64,000 nucleotides of DNA from Serratia proteamaculans (GCF_008830365.1 NZ_WBKI01000003.1:62001-126000), one strand, 5' to 3'. Positions 46,811 to 59,229 are shown, counted from the stretch's first letter. A program made the numbers and translations. Notes: a model not told the origin generated them from the sequence alone.

Positions 46811-46880
46811 CTAATCCGGGTCCGGCTTGCCGAGCCCCTGTATGACATTCTTTAATTCAGGTCCGGCGTACCGAACCCCT
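46811..46880. repeat. imperfect tandem repeat in the murG-murC spacer
   Basis: Two 29-base units (46811-46839 and 46852-46880) match at 23 positions with a 41-base period. Each contains GGTCCGGC ... CCGA ... CCCCTG. On the minus strand each would end in a near-identical short peptide plus stop, in a different frame from murG. Confidence 0.7.
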
Positions 46881-46885
46881 GCAAA

Positions 46886-47950
46886 TTATTTGGCGACCCG
46901 CACCAGCTCCGCCGCCACGCGTTCGGTGGCATCCGGGATAGCGACTGCACGTGCCTTTTCAGCCATCGCCAACAGCGTTGAGCGATCCCAGCTGGCCAGC
47001 AGTTCTGCCACGACATCGGCGTTAAACTGCGGTTGTTCGATAATCTTCGCCGCGCCGGCTTCTTCCAGCGGACGAGCATTCCAATACTGCTGACGGTCTT
47101 TGTGCTGGAACGGCACAAATATCGCCGGCAGGCCCGCAGCAGCAATCTCGCTGACGGTTAGCGCGCCGGAGCGGCACACCACCACATCAGCCCAGGCGTA
47201 GGCGGCAGCCATGTCATCAATAAACTCAGTCACCTTGTGCTGTGGCTGCCCTACCCTCTCGTAGTCGCGTAACACGTTTTCCAGTGCGCCTTTGCCTACC
47301 TGATGCCAGAGCGTCATTTTATCGCCCAATTTCGCCGCGACTTCAGGAACTGTCTGATTCAGCACCCGGGCCCCCTGACTTCCGCCAATAACCAGCACGC
47401 GGGTCGGCCCTTCACGGCCAATCAATCGCTCTGCCGGCAAGGGTAGCGCCAGTACGTCGGTTCGCACCGGGTTGCCCACCACTTCCGCGTTCGGGAACGC
47501 GCCGGGGAAAGCTTGCAGCACGGTTTTGGCAAGGCGCGCCAGCCAGCGGTTGGTCAACCCGGCAATGCCGTTTTGCTCGTGCAATACCACCGGAATACCG
47601 CACAGCCATGCCGCCAAACCGCCAGGGCCGGAAACATAACCGCCCATGCCCAACACCACGTCCGGCTGGTAGCTACGCATAATCGCCTTCGCCTGACGAA
47701 CGGCGTGCCAGATACGCAGCGGTGCGCTCAACTGGGCCTTCAACCCTTTGCCGCGCAGGCCGGAAATACGTATGAAATCAATCTCGATCCCGTGTTTTGG
47801 CACCAGATCGGCTTCCATTCGGTCTGCGGTTCCAAGCCAGCGCACCTGCCAGCCCTGCGCCATCAGATGATGTGCGACCGCCAGTCCCGGGAACACATGT
47901 CCGCCGGTACCGCCTGCCATCACCATTAAACGCTTAGGTTTCCCGCTCAT
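46886..47950 (-). CDS. murG: lipid II synthase MurG
   Basis: MurG transfers GlcNAc from UDP-GlcNAc to lipid I at the inner face of the membrane. The 354-residue GT28 protein has the N-terminal [26 protein letters not shown], and the donor-binding [16 protein letters not shown] and [14 protein letters not shown] segments. It lies three bases after ftsW. Confidence 0.97.
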   Translation of the reverse strand: MSGKPKRLMVMAGGTGGHVFPGLAVAHHLMAQGWQVRWLGTADRMEADLVPKHGIEIDFIRISGLRGKGLKAQLSAPLRIWHAVRQAKAIMRSYQPDVVLGMGGYVSGPGGLAAWLCGIPVVLHEQNGIAGLTNRWLARLAKTVLQAFPGAFPNAEVVGNPVRTDVLALPLPAERLIGREGPTRVLVIGGSQGARVLNQTVPEVAAKLGDKMTLWHQVGKGALENVLRDYERVGQPQHKVTEFIDDMAAAYAWADVVVCRSGALTVSEIAAAGLPAIFVPFQHKDRQQYWNARPLEEAGAAKIIEQPQFNADVVAELLASWDRSTLLAMAEKARAVAIPDATERVAAELVRVAK

Positions 47951-47953
47951 CCC

Positions 47954-49156
47954 TTACCTCTTCACAAACGCCTGGGCTTTAGCCAGACGCGTTTCATAAT
48001 CAATACGCAGTAACAGCACGATCGCCGTCGACATAATCAACAGGCTCGAGCCGCCGTAACTTATCAGCGGCAGCGTCAGGCCCTTGGTCGGCAACATACC
48101 GGCGGCGGCACCAACGTTAACCAGCGCCTGGAAGCTAAACCAGACACCAATTGAGCAGGCCAAAAAGCCGGAAAAGCGTTGATCGAGCTCCAGCGCGCGG
48201 CGGCCAATCGACATAGCACGAAAAGCGACGCAGAATACCATTAACAATGCGAAAACCACACCGATATAGCCCAGCTCTTCACCTAAAATCGAGAAGATAA
48301 AGTCGGTGTGTGCCTCCGGCAAATACTCGAGTTTCTGCACCGAGTTGCCTAACCCCTGTCCCCAGAACTCACCGCGCCCAAAGGCCATCAGCGACTGGGT
48401 CAACTGGTAGCCGCTGCCGAACGGATCGGCCCACGGATTCCAGAACGAAGTCACACGGCGCATACGGTAAGGTTCGGCAATGATCAACAGCACCACGGCG
48501 AAGCCACCAGAGCCGATAATCGCCAGGAACTGCCACATTTTGGCGCCAGCCAAGAACAGCATCGCCAGCGTAGTGATAAACAGCACCACCACGGTACCGA
48601 GATCCGGCTGTGCCAACAGCAATACCGCCAGCACCACCATCACACCCATCGGCTTACAGAAGCCCCAGAAGTTGGTACGCACTTCTTCTACCTTGCGCAC
48701 CAAATAGCTCGCCAGGTAACAGAACAGCGACAGCTTGGACAGCTCCGCCGGCTGAATACGCAGTGGCCCCAATGCGATCCAGCGCGATGCCCCGTTTACC
48801 GAGCTACCGACCACCAGCACGATCAGTAGCATCACAATCGACATCAGTAGCATGACATTGCTGTAACGCTGCCAGACTTCCATCGGAATGCGCAGCGTCA
48901 CCATCGACAGGCCAAATGCCAACCCGAGGTACAGCGCGTCACGCTTGGCGAACAGGAAAGGATCGTCTGCCAAACGCTGGCCGATCGGCATCGACGCCGA
49001 AGTCACCATCACAAAGCCGACAATGGCCAACCCAAAGGTCAGCCATAGCAGGGTACGGTCGTACAGCACCATATTGACCGAATCGTTATCCCGCGATCCC
49101 GCCACCCAGTTTTTAAACAGTTCGGTCAGCCCGAAGTTCGGCAAGCGTAGTCTCAT
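47954..49156 (-). CDS. ftsW: septal peptidoglycan polymerase FtsW
   Basis: A SEDS-family glycosyltransferase that polymerises septal glycan together with FtsI. The 400-residue protein has about ten membrane helices and the SEDS signature [21 protein letters not shown], plus SYGGSSLL near the C-terminus. It is slightly shorter than the E. coli protein (414), mainly at the ends. The start overlaps the murD stop (ATGA). Confidence 0.96.
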   Translation of the reverse strand: MRLRLPNFGLTELFKNWVAGSRDNDSVNMVLYDRTLLWLTFGLAIVGFVMVTSASMPIGQRLADDPFLFAKRDALYLGLAFGLSMVTLRIPMEVWQRYSNVMLLMSIVMLLIVLVVGSSVNGASRWIALGPLRIQPAELSKLSLFCYLASYLVRKVEEVRTNFWGFCKPMGVMVVLAVLLLAQPDLGTVVVLFITTLAMLFLAGAKMWQFLAIIGSGGFAVVLLIIAEPYRMRRVTSFWNPWADPFGSGYQLTQSLMAFGRGEFWGQGLGNSVQKLEYLPEAHTDFIFSILGEELGYIGVVFALLMVFCVAFRAMSIGRRALELDQRFSGFLACSIGVWFSFQALVNVGAAAGMLPTKGLTLPLISYGGSSLLIMSTAIVLLLRIDYETRLAKAQAFVKR

Positions 49157-50472
49157 CCGCCGAGCTCCTGTGCCAAGCGGGCGAACTCATCGCCGCGCAC
49201 TTCAAAATTACGGAACTGATCCAGGCTGGCACATGCCGGTGACAGCAACACCATATCGCCGGACCGCACCCGGCCGGCTATCGCCCGCATCGCCTGTTCC
49301 ATGGTCTCGGTCAGCATAGCCACCTCCGGTCGCAGCTGCGCCAGCTGTTCGCCATCACGGCCGAAGCAGTAAAGGCGGACATTGTCGCCTTGCAGATACT
49401 GCGCCAGCGGGGAGAAGTCGGCAGATTTACCGTCGCCGCCCAGCAGCAGGTGCAGAGTGCCGTCAACCTGCAGCCCATTCAACGCCGCTTCGGTGCTGCC
49501 GACGTTGGTGGCTTTGGAATCGTTAATCCAGCGTACGCCGTTATGTTCCCAGGCCAGTTGGAAGCGGTGTGCCAACCCGGTAAAGGTGGTTAACGCTTTC
49601 AGGCTGGAAGCACGCGGGATATTCACCGCATCGGCCAGTGCCAACGCCGCCAGCGCATTGGTATAGTTGTGGCGGCCGGTCAGTTTCATCTCACGGGTAT
49701 TGAGGATTTTCTCGCCGCGCACGCGCAGCCAGGTTTCACCCAGTTGACGGTTCAGATGGTAGTCGCCCACATCGGCACCGAAGCTGATGCAGCGCTGGTC
49801 TGCACCGCGTACTGGCATGGTCAGCGCATCATCCGCATTCACCACGCACAGGTTGGCATTTTCATAAACGCGCAGTTTGGCCGCACGGTACTGCTGCAGG
49901 CCAAACGGATAGCGGTCCATGTGATCTTCGGTGACGTTCAAAATGGTCGCCGCAGCCGCATGTAGGCTGAAGGTGGTTTCCAGTTGGAAACTTGACAGCT
50001 CCAGCACGTACAGCTGGCATTCCTGGCGCAACAGGCTCAGCGCAGGCAGGCCGATATTGCCGCCAACCCCCACCGCCCAACCGGCCGCTTTCGCCATCTC
50101 ACCCACCAAGGTGGTGACGGTACTTTTGCCGTTAGAGCCAGTGATGGCTACGATCGGTGCCTGGGCTTCGCGACAGAACAGCTCGACGTCGCCGACGATC
50201 TCCACGCCAGCCTCTGCAGCAGCGCTTAATGCCGGGGTCGCCAACGCCATGCCTGGGCTGGCGACGATCAAATCTGCCGCCAACAGCCAGTCCAGATTCA
50301 AATCGCCCAAATGACGCTCAACGCTTTCAGGCAGCTTGTCCAGGCCTGGCGGTGAGATGCGGGTATCCATAACGCGTGGCGTCACGCCGCGCGCCATAAA
50401 GAAATCAACACAGGACTGGCCGGTGAGGCCCAGCCCGATGATGACCACTTTTTTACCCTGATAATCCGTCAT
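49153..50472 (-). CDS. murD: UDP-MurNAc-L-alanine--D-glutamate ligase
   Basis: MurD adds D-glutamate to UDP-MurNAc-L-Ala. The 439-residue product has the N-terminal UDP-binding [17 protein letters not shown], the ATP loop [17 protein letters not shown] and [15 protein letters not shown]. It lies two bases after mraY and is coupled to ftsW. Confidence 0.97.
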   Translation of the reverse strand: MTDYQGKKVVIIGLGLTGQSCVDFFMARGVTPRVMDTRISPPGLDKLPESVERHLGDLNLDWLLAADLIVASPGMALATPALSAAAEAGVEIVGDVELFCREAQAPIVAITGSNGKSTVTTLVGEMAKAAGWAVGVGGNIGLPALSLLRQECQLYVLELSSFQLETTFSLHAAAATILNVTEDHMDRYPFGLQQYRAAKLRVYENANLCVVNADDALTMPVRGADQRCISFGADVGDYHLNRQLGETWLRVRGEKILNTREMKLTGRHNYTNALAALALADAVNIPRASSLKALTTFTGLAHRFQLAWEHNGVRWINDSKATNVGSTEAALNGLQVDGTLHLLLGGDGKSADFSPLAQYLQGDNVRLYCFGRDGEQLAQLRPEVAMLTETMEQAMRAIAGRVRSGDMVLLSPACASLDQFRNFEVRGDEFARLAQELGG

Positions 50473-50474
50473 AA

Positions 50475-51557
50475 TTACCGCACCTTCAGCGTCGCCAGGC
50501 CAATCAGCACCAGCATCAGCGAAATAATCCAGAAGCGCACGATCACGCGCGGCTCTGGCCAGCCCTTCAATTCATAGTGGTGGTGAATCGGTGCCATGCG
50601 GAAGATACGTTGCCCGCGCAGCTTGAACGACCCCACCTGCAAAATCACCGACAGCGTTTCAACCACGAACACGCCGCCCATAATCAACAGTAAAAACTCT
50701 TGGCGCAGCAGCACCGCAATGGTGCCCAACGCGCCGCCCAGTGCCAGGGAGCCAACATCGCCCATGAAGACCTGAGCCGGATAGGTGTTGAACCACAGGA
50801 AGCCCAGACCGGCACCGACGATGGCGGTACAGACGATCACCAGCTCACCAGCATGGCGTAGATAAGGAATGTGCAGGTAGTTGGCGAAGTTCATGTTACC
50901 GGTCGCCCAGGCCACCAGCGCAAAGCCCGCGGCCACAAACACCGTTGGCATAATCGCCAGGCCATCCAGCCCGTCGGTCAGGTTGACCGCGTTGCTGGTG
51001 CCCACAATCACAAAGTATGCCAGCAGCACGTATAACAGGCCGAGCTGCGGCATGATGTCCTTAAAGAACGGCACAACCAGCTCGGTGGCTGGCGTGTCTT
51101 TCCCTACGGCATACATGGCGAAGGCAACCACCAACGCAATCACCGACTGCCAGAAGTATTTCCAGCGGGCAATCAGCCCTTTGGTGTCTTTACGCACCAC
51201 CTTGCGGTAGTCATCAACGAAGCCAACAATCCCGTAACCCACCAGCACGAACAGTACGCACCACACGTAAGGATTCGACGGATAGGCCCACATCAATACT
51301 GAAACGGTGATGGAGGTCAGGATCATGATGCCGCCCATGGTCGGCGTGCCGCGCTTGCTGAAATGCGACTCCGGACCGTCGTTACGCACCACCTGGCCGA
51401 AGGACATCTCCTGCAAGCGTTTAATCACCCGCGGCCCCATCCACAAGGAAAGGAACAGCGCGGTCAGCAGGCTGACAATGGCTCGGAACGTCAGGTAGGA
51501 AAAGACGTTGAAGCCGGAATAATATTTGACCAAATGTTCGGCCAGCCAAACTAACAT
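50475..51557 (-). CDS. mraY: phospho-MurNAc-pentapeptide transferase
   Basis: MraY makes lipid I by moving phospho-MurNAc-pentapeptide onto undecaprenyl phosphate. The 360-residue membrane protein has about ten helices and the catalytic signatures [23 protein letters not shown] and [12 protein letters not shown]. It overlaps murF by seven bases. Confidence 0.97.
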   Translation of the reverse strand: MLVWLAEHLVKYYSGFNVFSYLTFRAIVSLLTALFLSLWMGPRVIKRLQEMSFGQVVRNDGPESHFSKRGTPTMGGIMILTSITVSVLMWAYPSNPYVWCVLFVLVGYGIVGFVDDYRKVVRKDTKGLIARWKYFWQSVIALVVAFAMYAVGKDTPATELVVPFFKDIMPQLGLLYVLLAYFVIVGTSNAVNLTDGLDGLAIMPTVFVAAGFALVAWATGNMNFANYLHIPYLRHAGELVIVCTAIVGAGLGFLWFNTYPAQVFMGDVGSLALGGALGTIAVLLRQEFLLLIMGGVFVVETLSVILQVGSFKLRGQRIFRMAPIHHHYELKGWPEPRVIVRFWIISLMLVLIGLATLKVR

Positions 51558-52912
51558 GGTGCTTTCTCCTGTAACGCGCGTACTACCTGCTCCATTGCGG
51601 CACTACGTGAACCCTTGATTAACACGGTAATTACCGCATGTTCTGACAGTAATTCCACCACGCGCGCGATCACTGCTGCCTTATCCTGAAAATGTTCGCC
51701 ATGACCCGAGGCTTCAACCAGCACCTGGCTTAACGCGCCGACGCCCAACACTTTATCCACCCCAGCCAGCCGGGCGGCTTCGCCCACCTGACGGTGACAT
51801 TCTTCGGCTTCTGCCCCTAACTCTGCCATGTCACCCACCACCATCACGCGGTAGCCCGGCATTTCCGCCAACACCTGTGCGGCAGCCGTCATTGAACCGA
51901 CGTTGGCGTTATAGCTGTCATCCAGCAGCAACTGGTGGTCAGAAAGCGCAATCGGGAACAAACGCCCCGGTACCGCCTGTAACTGTTTCAATCCCTGACG
52001 CACGGCTTCGAGCGAGGCACCGGCCGACATTGCCAGCGCCGCAGCGGCCAACGCATTAGCCACGTTATGACGGCCCGGCAGCGGCAGTGCGATCGGCGCG
52101 GTACCGAACGGGCTGTGCAGCATAAACTGCGTGCCCTTGCCATTCACCCGCACATCGCTGGCGAAGAAATCGATGTTTTCCGCCGCCTGCGGCGAGAAAC
52201 GCCAGACGGTTTTGCCGTCCAGCATGCTCTGCCAGTGCGGCCAGTCGTTATTGTCGGCGTTGAGGATTGCCACGCCGTCAGTCGGCAAACCGGCAAAAAT
52301 TTCGCCTTTCGCCTGAGCGACACCAGCCAAAGAACCAAAGCCTTCCAGGTGGGCAGCCGCCAGGTTATTCACCAGTGCGGTCTGCGGACAGGTTAAAGCC
52401 GTGGTGTAAGCAATTTCGCCAATATGGTTGGCGCCCAGCTCAATCACGGCAAAGTCGTGCTGCGGCTGCAAACGCAACAACGTCAGCGGCACGCCGATAT
52501 CGTTGTTGAAGTTACCGGCGGTATACAGCACTTCACCGCATTCACGCAGAATGGCCGCGGTCATTTCTTTCACCGAGGTCTTGCCCGATGAACCGGTTAA
52601 CGCCACTACGCGAGTCGGCACCTGCTGACGAACCCAGGCAGCAAGCTGTCCCAGAGCCAGGCGGGTATCTTTCACCACCAGTTGCGGAACCTCCACCAAT
52701 AAGCGCTTACTTACCAGCAGCGCCCCAGCGCCAGCGGCTACCGCGTCAATAGCAAAATCGTGAGCGTCGAAACGCTCGCCTTTCAATGCCACAAACAGGC
52801 AACCCGCGGTTACCTGACGGGTATCTGTCGTCACCTCAACGATTTGGCAATCGGCGCCGATCAACTCTGCGCTCAATACATCGGCCAGTGTCCGAAGGGA
52901 GACAGGGATCAT
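51551..52912 (-). CDS. murF: UDP-MurNAc-tripeptide--D-Ala-D-Ala ligase
   Basis: MurF completes the UDP-MurNAc-pentapeptide by adding D-Ala-D-Ala. The 453-residue Mur ligase has the ATP loop [33 protein letters not shown] and [11 protein letters not shown]. It overlaps murE by four bases at its start and mraY at its end. Confidence 0.97.
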   Translation of the reverse strand: MIPVSLRTLADVLSAELIGADCQIVEVTTDTRQVTAGCLFVALKGERFDAHDFAIDAVAAGAGALLVSKRLLVEVPQLVVKDTRLALGQLAAWVRQQVPTRVVALTGSSGKTSVKEMTAAILRECGEVLYTAGNFNNDIGVPLTLLRLQPQHDFAVIELGANHIGEIAYTTALTCPQTALVNNLAAAHLEGFGSLAGVAQAKGEIFAGLPTDGVAILNADNNDWPHWQSMLDGKTVWRFSPQAAENIDFFASDVRVNGKGTQFMLHSPFGTAPIALPLPGRHNVANALAAAALAMSAGASLEAVRQGLKQLQAVPGRLFPIALSDHQLLLDDSYNANVGSMTAAAQVLAEMPGYRVMVVGDMAELGAEAEECHRQVGEAARLAGVDKVLGVGALSQVLVEASGHGEHFQDKAAVIARVVELLSEHAVITVLIKGSRSAAMEQVVRALQEKAPC

Positions 52913-54396
52913 GCTACTACCCCCAGCAGACGCGCTACGGTGGTGCGATCGGAGTAATCCAGGCGGCGATTCCCCACCAGTTGGTAGTCCTCGTGGCCTT
53001 TACCTGCCACCAGTACCACATCTTGTTCTTTAGCTTGCATGATGGCGCTGGTTACCGCTTCCGCACGACCGTGGATCACCAGAGCACGTCCGGCGTCCAG
53101 CAGGCCGGTCAGGATATCGGCGATGATCGCCTGTGGCTCTTCGGTACGAGGGTTATCGTCGGTCACGACTACGCGATCGGCGAACTGTTCGGCGATACCG
53201 CCCATCAACGGACGCTTGCCTTTGTCACGATCGCCGCCACAGCCAAACACGCACCACAACTGTCCCAGACAGTGCAAGCGAGCGGCTTCCAAGGCTTTTT
53301 CCAGCGCGTCCGGGGTGTGGGCGTAATCGACCACTACCGTCGGTTTACCCGGCGCGTTGAACACTTCCATTCGGCCGCAGACCGGCTGCAGTCGGTTGCC
53401 GGTGGCGACCAATTTGTCCAGCGGATACCCCAGCGACAGCAGCGTCGCCAGTGCCAGCAGCAGATTGCTGACGTTGAAGGCCCCCATCAGGCGGCTTTCA
53501 ATCTCACCGTCACCCCAGCTTGAACTGAAGTGGATGGTGGCTCCGTTATCGTGATAGTTGACCGCAGTGGTTTTCAGCCAGCGGCCATGGCAGCCCGGCT
53601 GCAGGTTATCCTGCATGGTAACGGCCACGGCATCCGGCAATTTGCTCAACCAACGCTGACCGACTTCATCATCAGCATTGATAATCGCCTGGCCCACTTC
53701 GTGACCGGCGAACAGCGACCACTTGGCCGCTTCGTAATTGGCCATATCACCGTGGTAATCCAGGTGATCGCGGCTCAGGTTGGTGAATACGGCAGCGGCA
53801 AAAGGTAACGCCGCCACCCGGTGCTGCACCAGCCCATGGGAAGAGACTTCCATCGCGGCAAAGGTCGCACCGCTGTCGACCAATTCGTTCAACACGTGCT
53901 GAATATCCACCGCAGAACCGGTGGTATTCTCCGTTGGGCATACCTGACCCAACAGACCGTTGCCCACGGTGCCCATCACGGCGCTGGTTTCGCCCAGCAG
54001 TTGGCCCCACTGCGCCAGCAGTTGAGTGGTCGTGGTTTTGCCGTTAGTCCCGGTGACGCCAACCAGACGCAGGCGCTCCGCCGGCTGATGGTAAAAACGA
54101 CCGGCCAACGCGGAAAGACGCTGATTGAGCTGGCTCAGATAAATCACCGGCACGCCGTGCATTTCAGTAATAGCGCCGTCTTCAGCCTGACCTTCAGCTT
54201 CGGCAATCACAGCGGCAACGCCCTGCGCGATGGCCTGCGGAATATAGCGGCGTCCATCCGTTTGATGGCCGACAACGGCGACAAACAGATCCCCGGCAGC
54301 CGCAATACGGCTGTCTAATGTCATTTCCCGCAGCGCGCGCCCGGGCGCCGTTGGCACCCACGGAGCGAGTAAATCGCGCAAATTACGATCGGCCAC
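52909..54396 (-). CDS. murE: UDP-MurNAc-L-Ala-D-Glu--meso-diaminopimelate ligase
   Basis: MurE adds the third residue of the stem peptide. The 495-residue protein has the ATP loop [17 protein letters not shown] and the DNPR motif ([11 protein letters not shown]), which marks specificity for meso-diaminopimelate over lysine, as expected for a Gram-negative. The start overlaps the ftsI 3' end by 14 bases. Confidence 0.97.
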   Translation of the reverse strand: MADRNLRDLLAPWVPTAPGRALREMTLDSRIAAAGDLFVAVVGHQTDGRRYIPQAIAQGVAAVIAEAEGQAEDGAITEMHGVPVIYLSQLNQRLSALAGRFYHQPAERLRLVGVTGTNGKTTTTQLLAQWGQLLGETSAVMGTVGNGLLGQVCPTENTTGSAVDIQHVLNELVDSGATFAAMEVSSHGLVQHRVAALPFAAAVFTNLSRDHLDYHGDMANYEAAKWSLFAGHEVGQAIINADDEVGQRWLSKLPDAVAVTMQDNLQPGCHGRWLKTTAVNYHDNGATIHFSSSWGDGEIESRLMGAFNVSNLLLALATLLSLGYPLDKLVATGNRLQPVCGRMEVFNAPGKPTVVVDYAHTPDALEKALEAARLHCLGQLWCVFGCGGDRDKGKRPLMGGIAEQFADRVVVTDDNPRTEEPQAIIADILTGLLDAGRALVIHGRAEAVTSAIMQAKEQDVVLVAGKGHEDYQLVGNRRLDYSDRTTVARLLGVVA

Positions 54397-56146
54397 CTGA
54401 ACCCTCTTTTCTGTTAATTACAAAATCGCTTTTCTCACCGGTAGGCAACGCATCCGGCTCGACGTTCATGGTGCGCAATACGCCGCCCATGATGGCGCCA
54501 AACACCGGTGCGGAGATCGCACCACCGTAGTATTTCCCACCCTGCGGGTCATTGATGACCACCACCAGAGCAAAACGGGGATTACTCGCCGGCGCAACGC
54601 CGGCGGTATAAGCGATGTATCGGTTGACGTATTTGCCGTCCGGGCCCACTTTTTTGGCGGTACCGGTTTTGATGGCAATACGGTAGCCTTTGATCGCGGC
54701 TTTCACCCCACCGCCGCCCGGCAGGGCAACGCTTTCCATCATGTGCACCACAGTGCGCACCAGAGGTTCAGGGAACACGCGCTCACCGGCAACCGGTGGG
54801 TCAACCTTGGTAATCGACAGCGGACGATAAACGCCCAAACTGCCGATCGTTGCGTAGACTCGCGCTAACTGTAACGGGGTTACCATTAGCCCATAGCCGA
54901 AAGAGAAGGTGGCCCTCTCTATGTCAGACCACCGTTGTTTTTTTGGGTATATGCCACTGCTTTCTCCGACCAGCCCCAAATTGGTCGCTTTTCCCAATCC
55001 AAAACGAGAGTAAGTATCTACTAACGCTGAGGACGGCATCGATAACGCCAGTCGTGAAACACCGACGTTACTCGACTTCTGCAAGATCCCGGTCAGGGAG
55101 AGTTCCGCATAACGCGCAACGTCCCTGATTTCCTTGCCGTTGATACGGTAAGGAACGGTATTCAGCACGCTGTTTTCTTTCACAATGCCGTGCTGCAATG
55201 CCGTCATGACCACCATAGGTTTCACGGTGGAGCCGGGTTCAAAAATATCGGTGATAGCACGGTTACGCATGGTTTCTTTCGGCGTACCGGCCATATTGTT
55301 CGGGTTGTAAGACGGGCTGTTGGCCATGGCCAACACTTCGCCAGTGTTCACGTCCACCAGTACTGCCGTACCGGATTCGGCCTTGTTGAACGCCACGGCA
55401 TTGTTCAGTTCGCGATAAACCAGCGCCTGCAGACGTTCGTCGACGCTCAGCACCAGGTTATGCGCCGCCTGGCTGTCGACCGAGGAGATATCCTCAATTA
55501 CCCGGCCATAGCGGTCTTTACGCACGGTTCTTTCGCCCGGTTGCCCGGTCAGCCAGCGATCGAAGCTCTTCTCAACGCCTTCAATCCCCTGGCCATCAAT
55601 GTTGGTCACGCCGATGATATGCGAGGTCACCTGGCCGGAAGGATAGTAACGGCGAGACTCCTGACGCAGGTAAATCCCCGGCAGTTTCAGCTTGTGGATG
55701 TAATCGCCAATCGCCGGGTTCACCTGGCGTGCCAGGTAGACGAAGCGCCCTTTCGGGTTGGCGTTAATGCGGGTAGAAAGCTGATCCAGCGGGATATTCA
55801 ACGCATCGGACAGTGCCTTCCAGCGGCTATCCAGCGTTATGCCACCACGCTCATTCAGCTCTTTCGGGTCAGCCCAAATGGCGTTGACCGGCACGCTCAC
55901 CGCCAACGGGCGCCCTGAGCGATCGCTGATCATGCCGCGAGAGGTTGGCACTTCCTGCACGCGCAGTGAACGCATGTCGCCTTCTTTCACCAGACGGTCT
56001 GGGTTAATTACCTGCAGATAAGCCACCCGCAGCATCAACCCCACCAACGCCAGCAAAATACAGCCGCACAGCAACGCAAAACGCCAGCTTACAAAGCTGG
56101 CCTGATCTTCCTGGCGTTTCAACTTACCGGGGCGTGCTGCTTTCAT
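54383..56146 (-). CDS. ftsI: septal transpeptidase FtsI (PBP3)
   Basis: The class B penicillin-binding protein that cross-links septal peptidoglycan with FtsW. The 587-residue product has a short cytoplasmic tail, one TM helix ([20 protein letters not shown]), a pedestal domain and the transpeptidase domain with the active Ser in GSTVKPMVV, the SSN motif in QKSSNVGVS and the KTGT motif. It lies 42 bases after ftsL. No residue change around these motifs suggests altered beta-lactam binding. Confidence 0.97.
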   Translation of the reverse strand: MKAARPGKLKRQEDQASFVSWRFALLCGCILLALVGLMLRVAYLQVINPDRLVKEGDMRSLRVQEVPTSRGMISDRSGRPLAVSVPVNAIWADPKELNERGGITLDSRWKALSDALNIPLDQLSTRINANPKGRFVYLARQVNPAIGDYIHKLKLPGIYLRQESRRYYPSGQVTSHIIGVTNIDGQGIEGVEKSFDRWLTGQPGERTVRKDRYGRVIEDISSVDSQAAHNLVLSVDERLQALVYRELNNAVAFNKAESGTAVLVDVNTGEVLAMANSPSYNPNNMAGTPKETMRNRAITDIFEPGSTVKPMVVMTALQHGIVKENSVLNTVPYRINGKEIRDVARYAELSLTGILQKSSNVGVSRLALSMPSSALVDTYSRFGLGKATNLGLVGESSGIYPKKQRWSDIERATFSFGYGLMVTPLQLARVYATIGSLGVYRPLSITKVDPPVAGERVFPEPLVRTVVHMMESVALPGGGGVKAAIKGYRIAIKTGTAKKVGPDGKYVNRYIAYTAGVAPASNPRFALVVVINDPQGGKYYGGAISAPVFGAIMGGVLRTMNVEPDALPTGEKSDFVINRKEGSGGRS

Positions 56147-56188
56147 GCGTTCCCTTTCTACTCCGTGTAGTGATTTCAGTTAAACCAT

Positions 56189-56509
56189 TCATTGTTTAAC
56201 GATGATATTTTCCTGCGATGGATCAACATGTTGCATCTGCAGTTTTTCAGTAGCGATGCGCTCTACCCGACTGTGATCCCCAAGAGCATTCTCTTCCAGA
56301 ATCAGGTTGCGCCACTCAATGTCCAGAGCATCTCGCTCTAAAACAAGCTGCTCGCGCTCGGCGGTCAGCAAACGGGTACGGTGCGCGGTAGTCACCACAA
56401 AAACCGCAGACACCAGCGAGGCAATCAGCAAAATCAACGGGATCTTGGCGTTACGTAGCAGATCGCCGCCAATCACCCCGACTAAGCCATGACGCTCATT
56501 ACCAATCAC
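56189..56509 (-). CDS. ftsL: cell division protein FtsL
   Basis: A bitopic protein that, with FtsB and FtsQ, activates FtsWI. The 106-residue product has a cytoplasmic segment, one TM helix ([20 protein letters not shown]) and a periplasmic coiled coil with heptad-like Leu/Glu spacing. It is shorter than E. coli FtsL (121), mainly at the N-terminus. It overlaps rsmH by four bases (ATGA), which fixes the start. Confidence 0.95.
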   Translation of the reverse strand: MIGNERHGLVGVIGGDLLRNAKIPLILLIASLVSAVFVVTTAHRTRLLTAEREQLVLERDALDIEWRNLILEENALGDHSRVERIATEKLQMQHVDPSQENIIVKQ

Positions 56510-57447
56510 GCGGGCATCCTCTCGGCAATACGCAACACCGAGCTACGCGCACGTGGGTTTTCCGCCACCTCGGCATCTCCAGGCATCATCTTACCCAGCG
56601 CTTTCAACGTGCGTCCGCCCATGCTGCGCAATTGCGCTTCGGTCAATGGAATACCGGCCGGTACCTGCGCACCGCGGCTGTGGTGGCGCATAAAGCGTTT
56701 AACGATACGGTCTTCCAGCGAGTGGAAGCTGATCACCGACAGGCGGCCCTGCGGGGCCAGCACTTCCAGCGCGCCGTCCAGCGCACGTTCGATCTCTTCC
56801 AACTCACTGTTGATGTAGATACGGATCGCCTGGAAACTGCGGGTTGCCGGGTGTTTGTGTTTATCCCGGAACGGGCTGGCGTTGGCGATCAAATCGGCCA
56901 GCTGTTTGGTGCGAGTCATCGGGTCGACCAGATTTCTTTCCACGATGGCGCGAGCGATACGCTTGGCGAAACGCTCCTCGCCAAAGGTTTTCAACACCCA
57001 GGCAATGTCGTCGGCTTCCGCTTTCATCAGCCACTCGGAGGCTGACTGACCGCTTGAGGAGTCCATACGCATATCCAGCGGTCCGTCACGCATGAAGGAG
57101 AAGCCGCGTTCTGCGTCATCCAACTGCGGCGAAGAAACGCCCAGATCGAGTAAAATGCCATCTATCTGCCCCACTAATTCGCGTTCCCGCACATAGTGTG
57201 ACAAATCTGAAAATGGGCCGTGTACGATGCTAAAACGAGGATCTTCAATAGACTTGGCGGCTGCAATCGCCTGTGGGTCGCGGTCAATTGCCAGCAAACG
57301 CCCTTCCGGCCCCAACTGGGACAGAATCAGACGCGAATGGCCACCGCGGCCAAAAGTACCGTCGATATATATGCCGTTACTGCGAATATTGAGACCTTTT
57401 ACCGCCTCATCCAACAGTACGGTGGTGTGTTTATAATTTTCCAACAT
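56506..57447 (-). CDS. rsmH: 16S rRNA m4C1402 N4-methyltransferase
   Basis: RsmH (MraW) methylates the N4 of C1402 in 16S rRNA in the decoding centre. The 313-residue SAM enzyme has [13 protein letters not shown], the SAM motif [36 protein letters not shown] and the C-terminal [11 protein letters not shown]. It lies two bases after mraZ, as in nearly all dcw clusters. Confidence 0.97.
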   Translation of the reverse strand: MLENYKHTTVLLDEAVKGLNIRSNGIYIDGTFGRGGHSRLILSQLGPEGRLLAIDRDPQAIAAAKSIEDPRFSIVHGPFSDLSHYVRERELVGQIDGILLDLGVSSPQLDDAERGFSFMRDGPLDMRMDSSSGQSASEWLMKAEADDIAWVLKTFGEERFAKRIARAIVERNLVDPMTRTKQLADLIANASPFRDKHKHPATRSFQAIRIYINSELEEIERALDGALEVLAPQGRLSVISFHSLEDRIVKRFMRHHSRGAQVPAGIPLTEAQLRSMGGRTLKALGKMMPGDAEVAENPRARSSVLRIAERMPA

Positions 57448-57449
57448 GC

Positions 57450-57908
57450 TTATAGCGACAAGTCCTGTAGCCGCTCAGACAACGGTTCCTGAGTCGACTG
57501 TTCTGCGTCAATATCATCCTTGACTTGTTGATACCAGGTCTGTTCATCCCACAGTTCAAACTTGTTGAACTGCCCGACCAGCATCACTTCTTTGGTAAGC
57601 CCGGCGTGTTGGCGTAGCGTTGTCGCTAACAGCAACCGACCGGCGCTATCCATCTGACACTCACTGGCATGTCCCAACAGCAAGCGCTGAACGCGGCGCT
57701 CGGCGGGATTCATACTCGACAGACGGGATAACTTTTGCTCGATAATTTCCCATTCGGGCAGTGGGTAAAGCAGTAGGCAGGGCTGATGGAGGTCAATGGT
57801 GCAAACCATTTGGCCTAGCGATTGCTCGTTCAGCAAATCCCGGTAACGGGTGGGTACGGCAAGCCGCCCTTTGCTGTCGAGATTAACCATCGTTGCTCCA
57901 CGGAACAT
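57450..57908 (-). CDS. mraZ: transcriptional regulator MraZ
   Basis: A ring-forming AbrB-like protein that represses its own promoter and the start of the dcw cluster. The 152-residue product has two SpoVT/AbrB-like halves with DSKGRL ([14 protein letters not shown]) and DSAGRLL motifs and ends SERLQDLSL, the same length as in E. coli. GGAGGGG lies before the ATG. A matching operator and promoter lie directly upstream. Confidence 0.97.
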   Translation of the reverse strand: MFRGATMVNLDSKGRLAVPTRYRDLLNEQSLGQMVCTIDLHQPCLLLYPLPEWEIIEQKLSRLSSMNPAERRVQRLLLGHASECQMDSAGRLLLATTLRQHAGLTKEVMLVGQFNKFELWDEQTWYQQVKDDIDAEQSTQEPLSERLQDLSL

Positions 57909-57936
57909 GCCTGAGCTACCCCTCCACGACCATTTT

Positions 57937-57961
57937 CACCACTTTACCCCACAAATTCCCA
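57937..57961 (-). promoter_or_regulatory. MraZ operator
   Basis: On the minus strand three direct repeats occur with exact 10-base spacing: TGGGA (57957-57961), TGGGG (57947-57951) and TGGTG (57937-57941). TGGG repeats separated by five bases are the known MraZ binding site. It lies just downstream of the promoter -10, so binding would block initiation. Confidence 0.85.
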
Positions 57962-57969
57962 CATAATGG

Positions 57970-57999
57970 AGTTTACGGAGGGTATGAAAACCTTGTCAA
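57970..57999 (-). promoter_or_regulatory. dcw cluster promoter (Pmra)
   Basis: A perfect -35 TTGACA (57994-57999, minus strand) is followed after 18 bases by TAAACT (57970-57975). The transcription start would fall at about 57963, beside the MraZ operator. Confidence 0.75.
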
Positions 58000-58779
58000 G
58001 CCAGAGCGCCAGCGCTTTGGCAATATTTCTTCGGTCATTTTGGGAGCCGGCTCGCGAAAGGAACGCTATTTATTAGATGATTAAAAATTAACATCATGAT
58101 AAACGGGGAGAAATTTCTAAGCGGAAAGAACGTGATTAAAAACCTGACAAATTGGCGATTAATTAACTCAATACTTCCTTCTGCAATCGATGTCTCATTT
58201 TTTAGCTCGGCAATCACATCCCTGTAACCCGTTGGGACCCGCACCGGACAAGGCCCGGCGTAAACTTGCCTTACCGCCGAAATAGGGCTTAAGCCATTGA
58301 GTTAATAACGCTCAACGGTTATTACGCCCCACACCGGCCGCTATTTTACTTCAATTAAAGCCTCAGTGATAAGTTCGCTGAAAAAATAAATGGCTCGGAT
58401 ATTACGAGGGAAGCTAATTTCGATTTAAATCAATTTAGTAAGATTATTCTCAAAATACCTGTTTACAATTATGGTTTCATTTCCTTACATCATTTATTCC
58501 CACAATTTTTACTGTGAAAAAGCACCTCGCCGCAACAAATAATGCAACTCATTGTTTTTTATTGAATAGTTGCAATTCATCCATTTTTAATCCCTTCGCG
58601 CCATATTCCTCTGCCTGAGCTCAGCACAAAAACCACGCAATACCTTAAAATAAAAATATTTAGCTACTTAGTGAATTCATGACGGAAGTGTAAACTACAA
58701 AAAGAATAAAAAACCAGATTTAACAACCAACAATTAATGATTTAACAGAGCATTAACCAATAACCACGGAGATTGCATC
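58000..58779. other. long AT-rich intergenic region between mraZ and alaE
   Basis: About 780 bases without a supported gene. The part nearer alaE (from about 58380) is strongly AT-rich. Around 58297-58328 two mutually exclusive small inverted repeats occur (TTGAG/CTCAA and AATAAC/GTTATT). E. coli alaE is Lrp-controlled, and an AT-rich upstream region would suit Lrp or H-NS binding, but I cannot point to defined sites. A frame at 58035-58244 has no SD and no family resemblance. Confidence 0.5.
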
Positions 58780-59220
58780 ATGCTTTCGCCTGTCCCTCAT
58801 TGGCGCAGCGCCGCTGCCGATACCTTTGCACTGGTGGTGTACTGCTTCATCGCCGGTATGGCGATAGAAATCCTGGTGTCCGGCATGAGCTTTCAACAAT
58901 CACTCTCGTCCCGTTTGCTGTCGATCCCGGTGAACATCCTGATCGCCTGGCCCTATGGCCGCTATCGCGATCTGTTTATCCGTGTCGCCAGGCGCTTTCA
59001 CCGCCAACCCTTTTTACTGCGCAACCTGGCCGACCTGTTGGCCTATGTCAGTTTCCAGTCCCCCGTCTATGCCGCCATCCTGTGGAGCGTCGGTGCCGAT
59101 GGGCAACAAATCATGACGGCGGTAACCAGCAACGCGGTAGTGTCAATGGCAATGGGCGTGGTGTATGGCTACTTTCTCGAATACTGCAGAAGATTGTTCA
59201 GAGTGGCAGGCTACGTGTGA
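58780..59220 (+). CDS. alaE: L-alanine exporter AlaE
   Basis: AlaE pumps L-alanine out of the cell and prevents toxic build-up. The 146-residue inner-membrane protein has about four helices. It shares [57 protein letters not shown] and [13 protein letters not shown] with E. coli AlaE (YgaW, 149 residues). GGAG precedes the ATG, and this start matches the family; an overlapping frame from 58773 is a shadow. It is convergent with cra. In E. coli the gene is at a different place on the chromosome. Confidence 0.92.
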   Translation: MLSPVPHWRSAAADTFALVVYCFIAGMAIEILVSGMSFQQSLSSRLLSIPVNILIAWPYGRYRDLFIRVARRFHRQPFLLRNLADLLAYVSFQSPVYAAILWSVGADGQQIMTAVTSNAVVSMAMGVVYGYFLEYCRRLFRVAGYV

Positions 59221-59229
59221 GGTGTGAAG

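Noticed and set aside
58035-58244. A 69-codon minus-strand frame upstream of mraZ
   Set aside because: No SD and no similarity; lies in AT-rich intergenic DNA near the dcw promoter.
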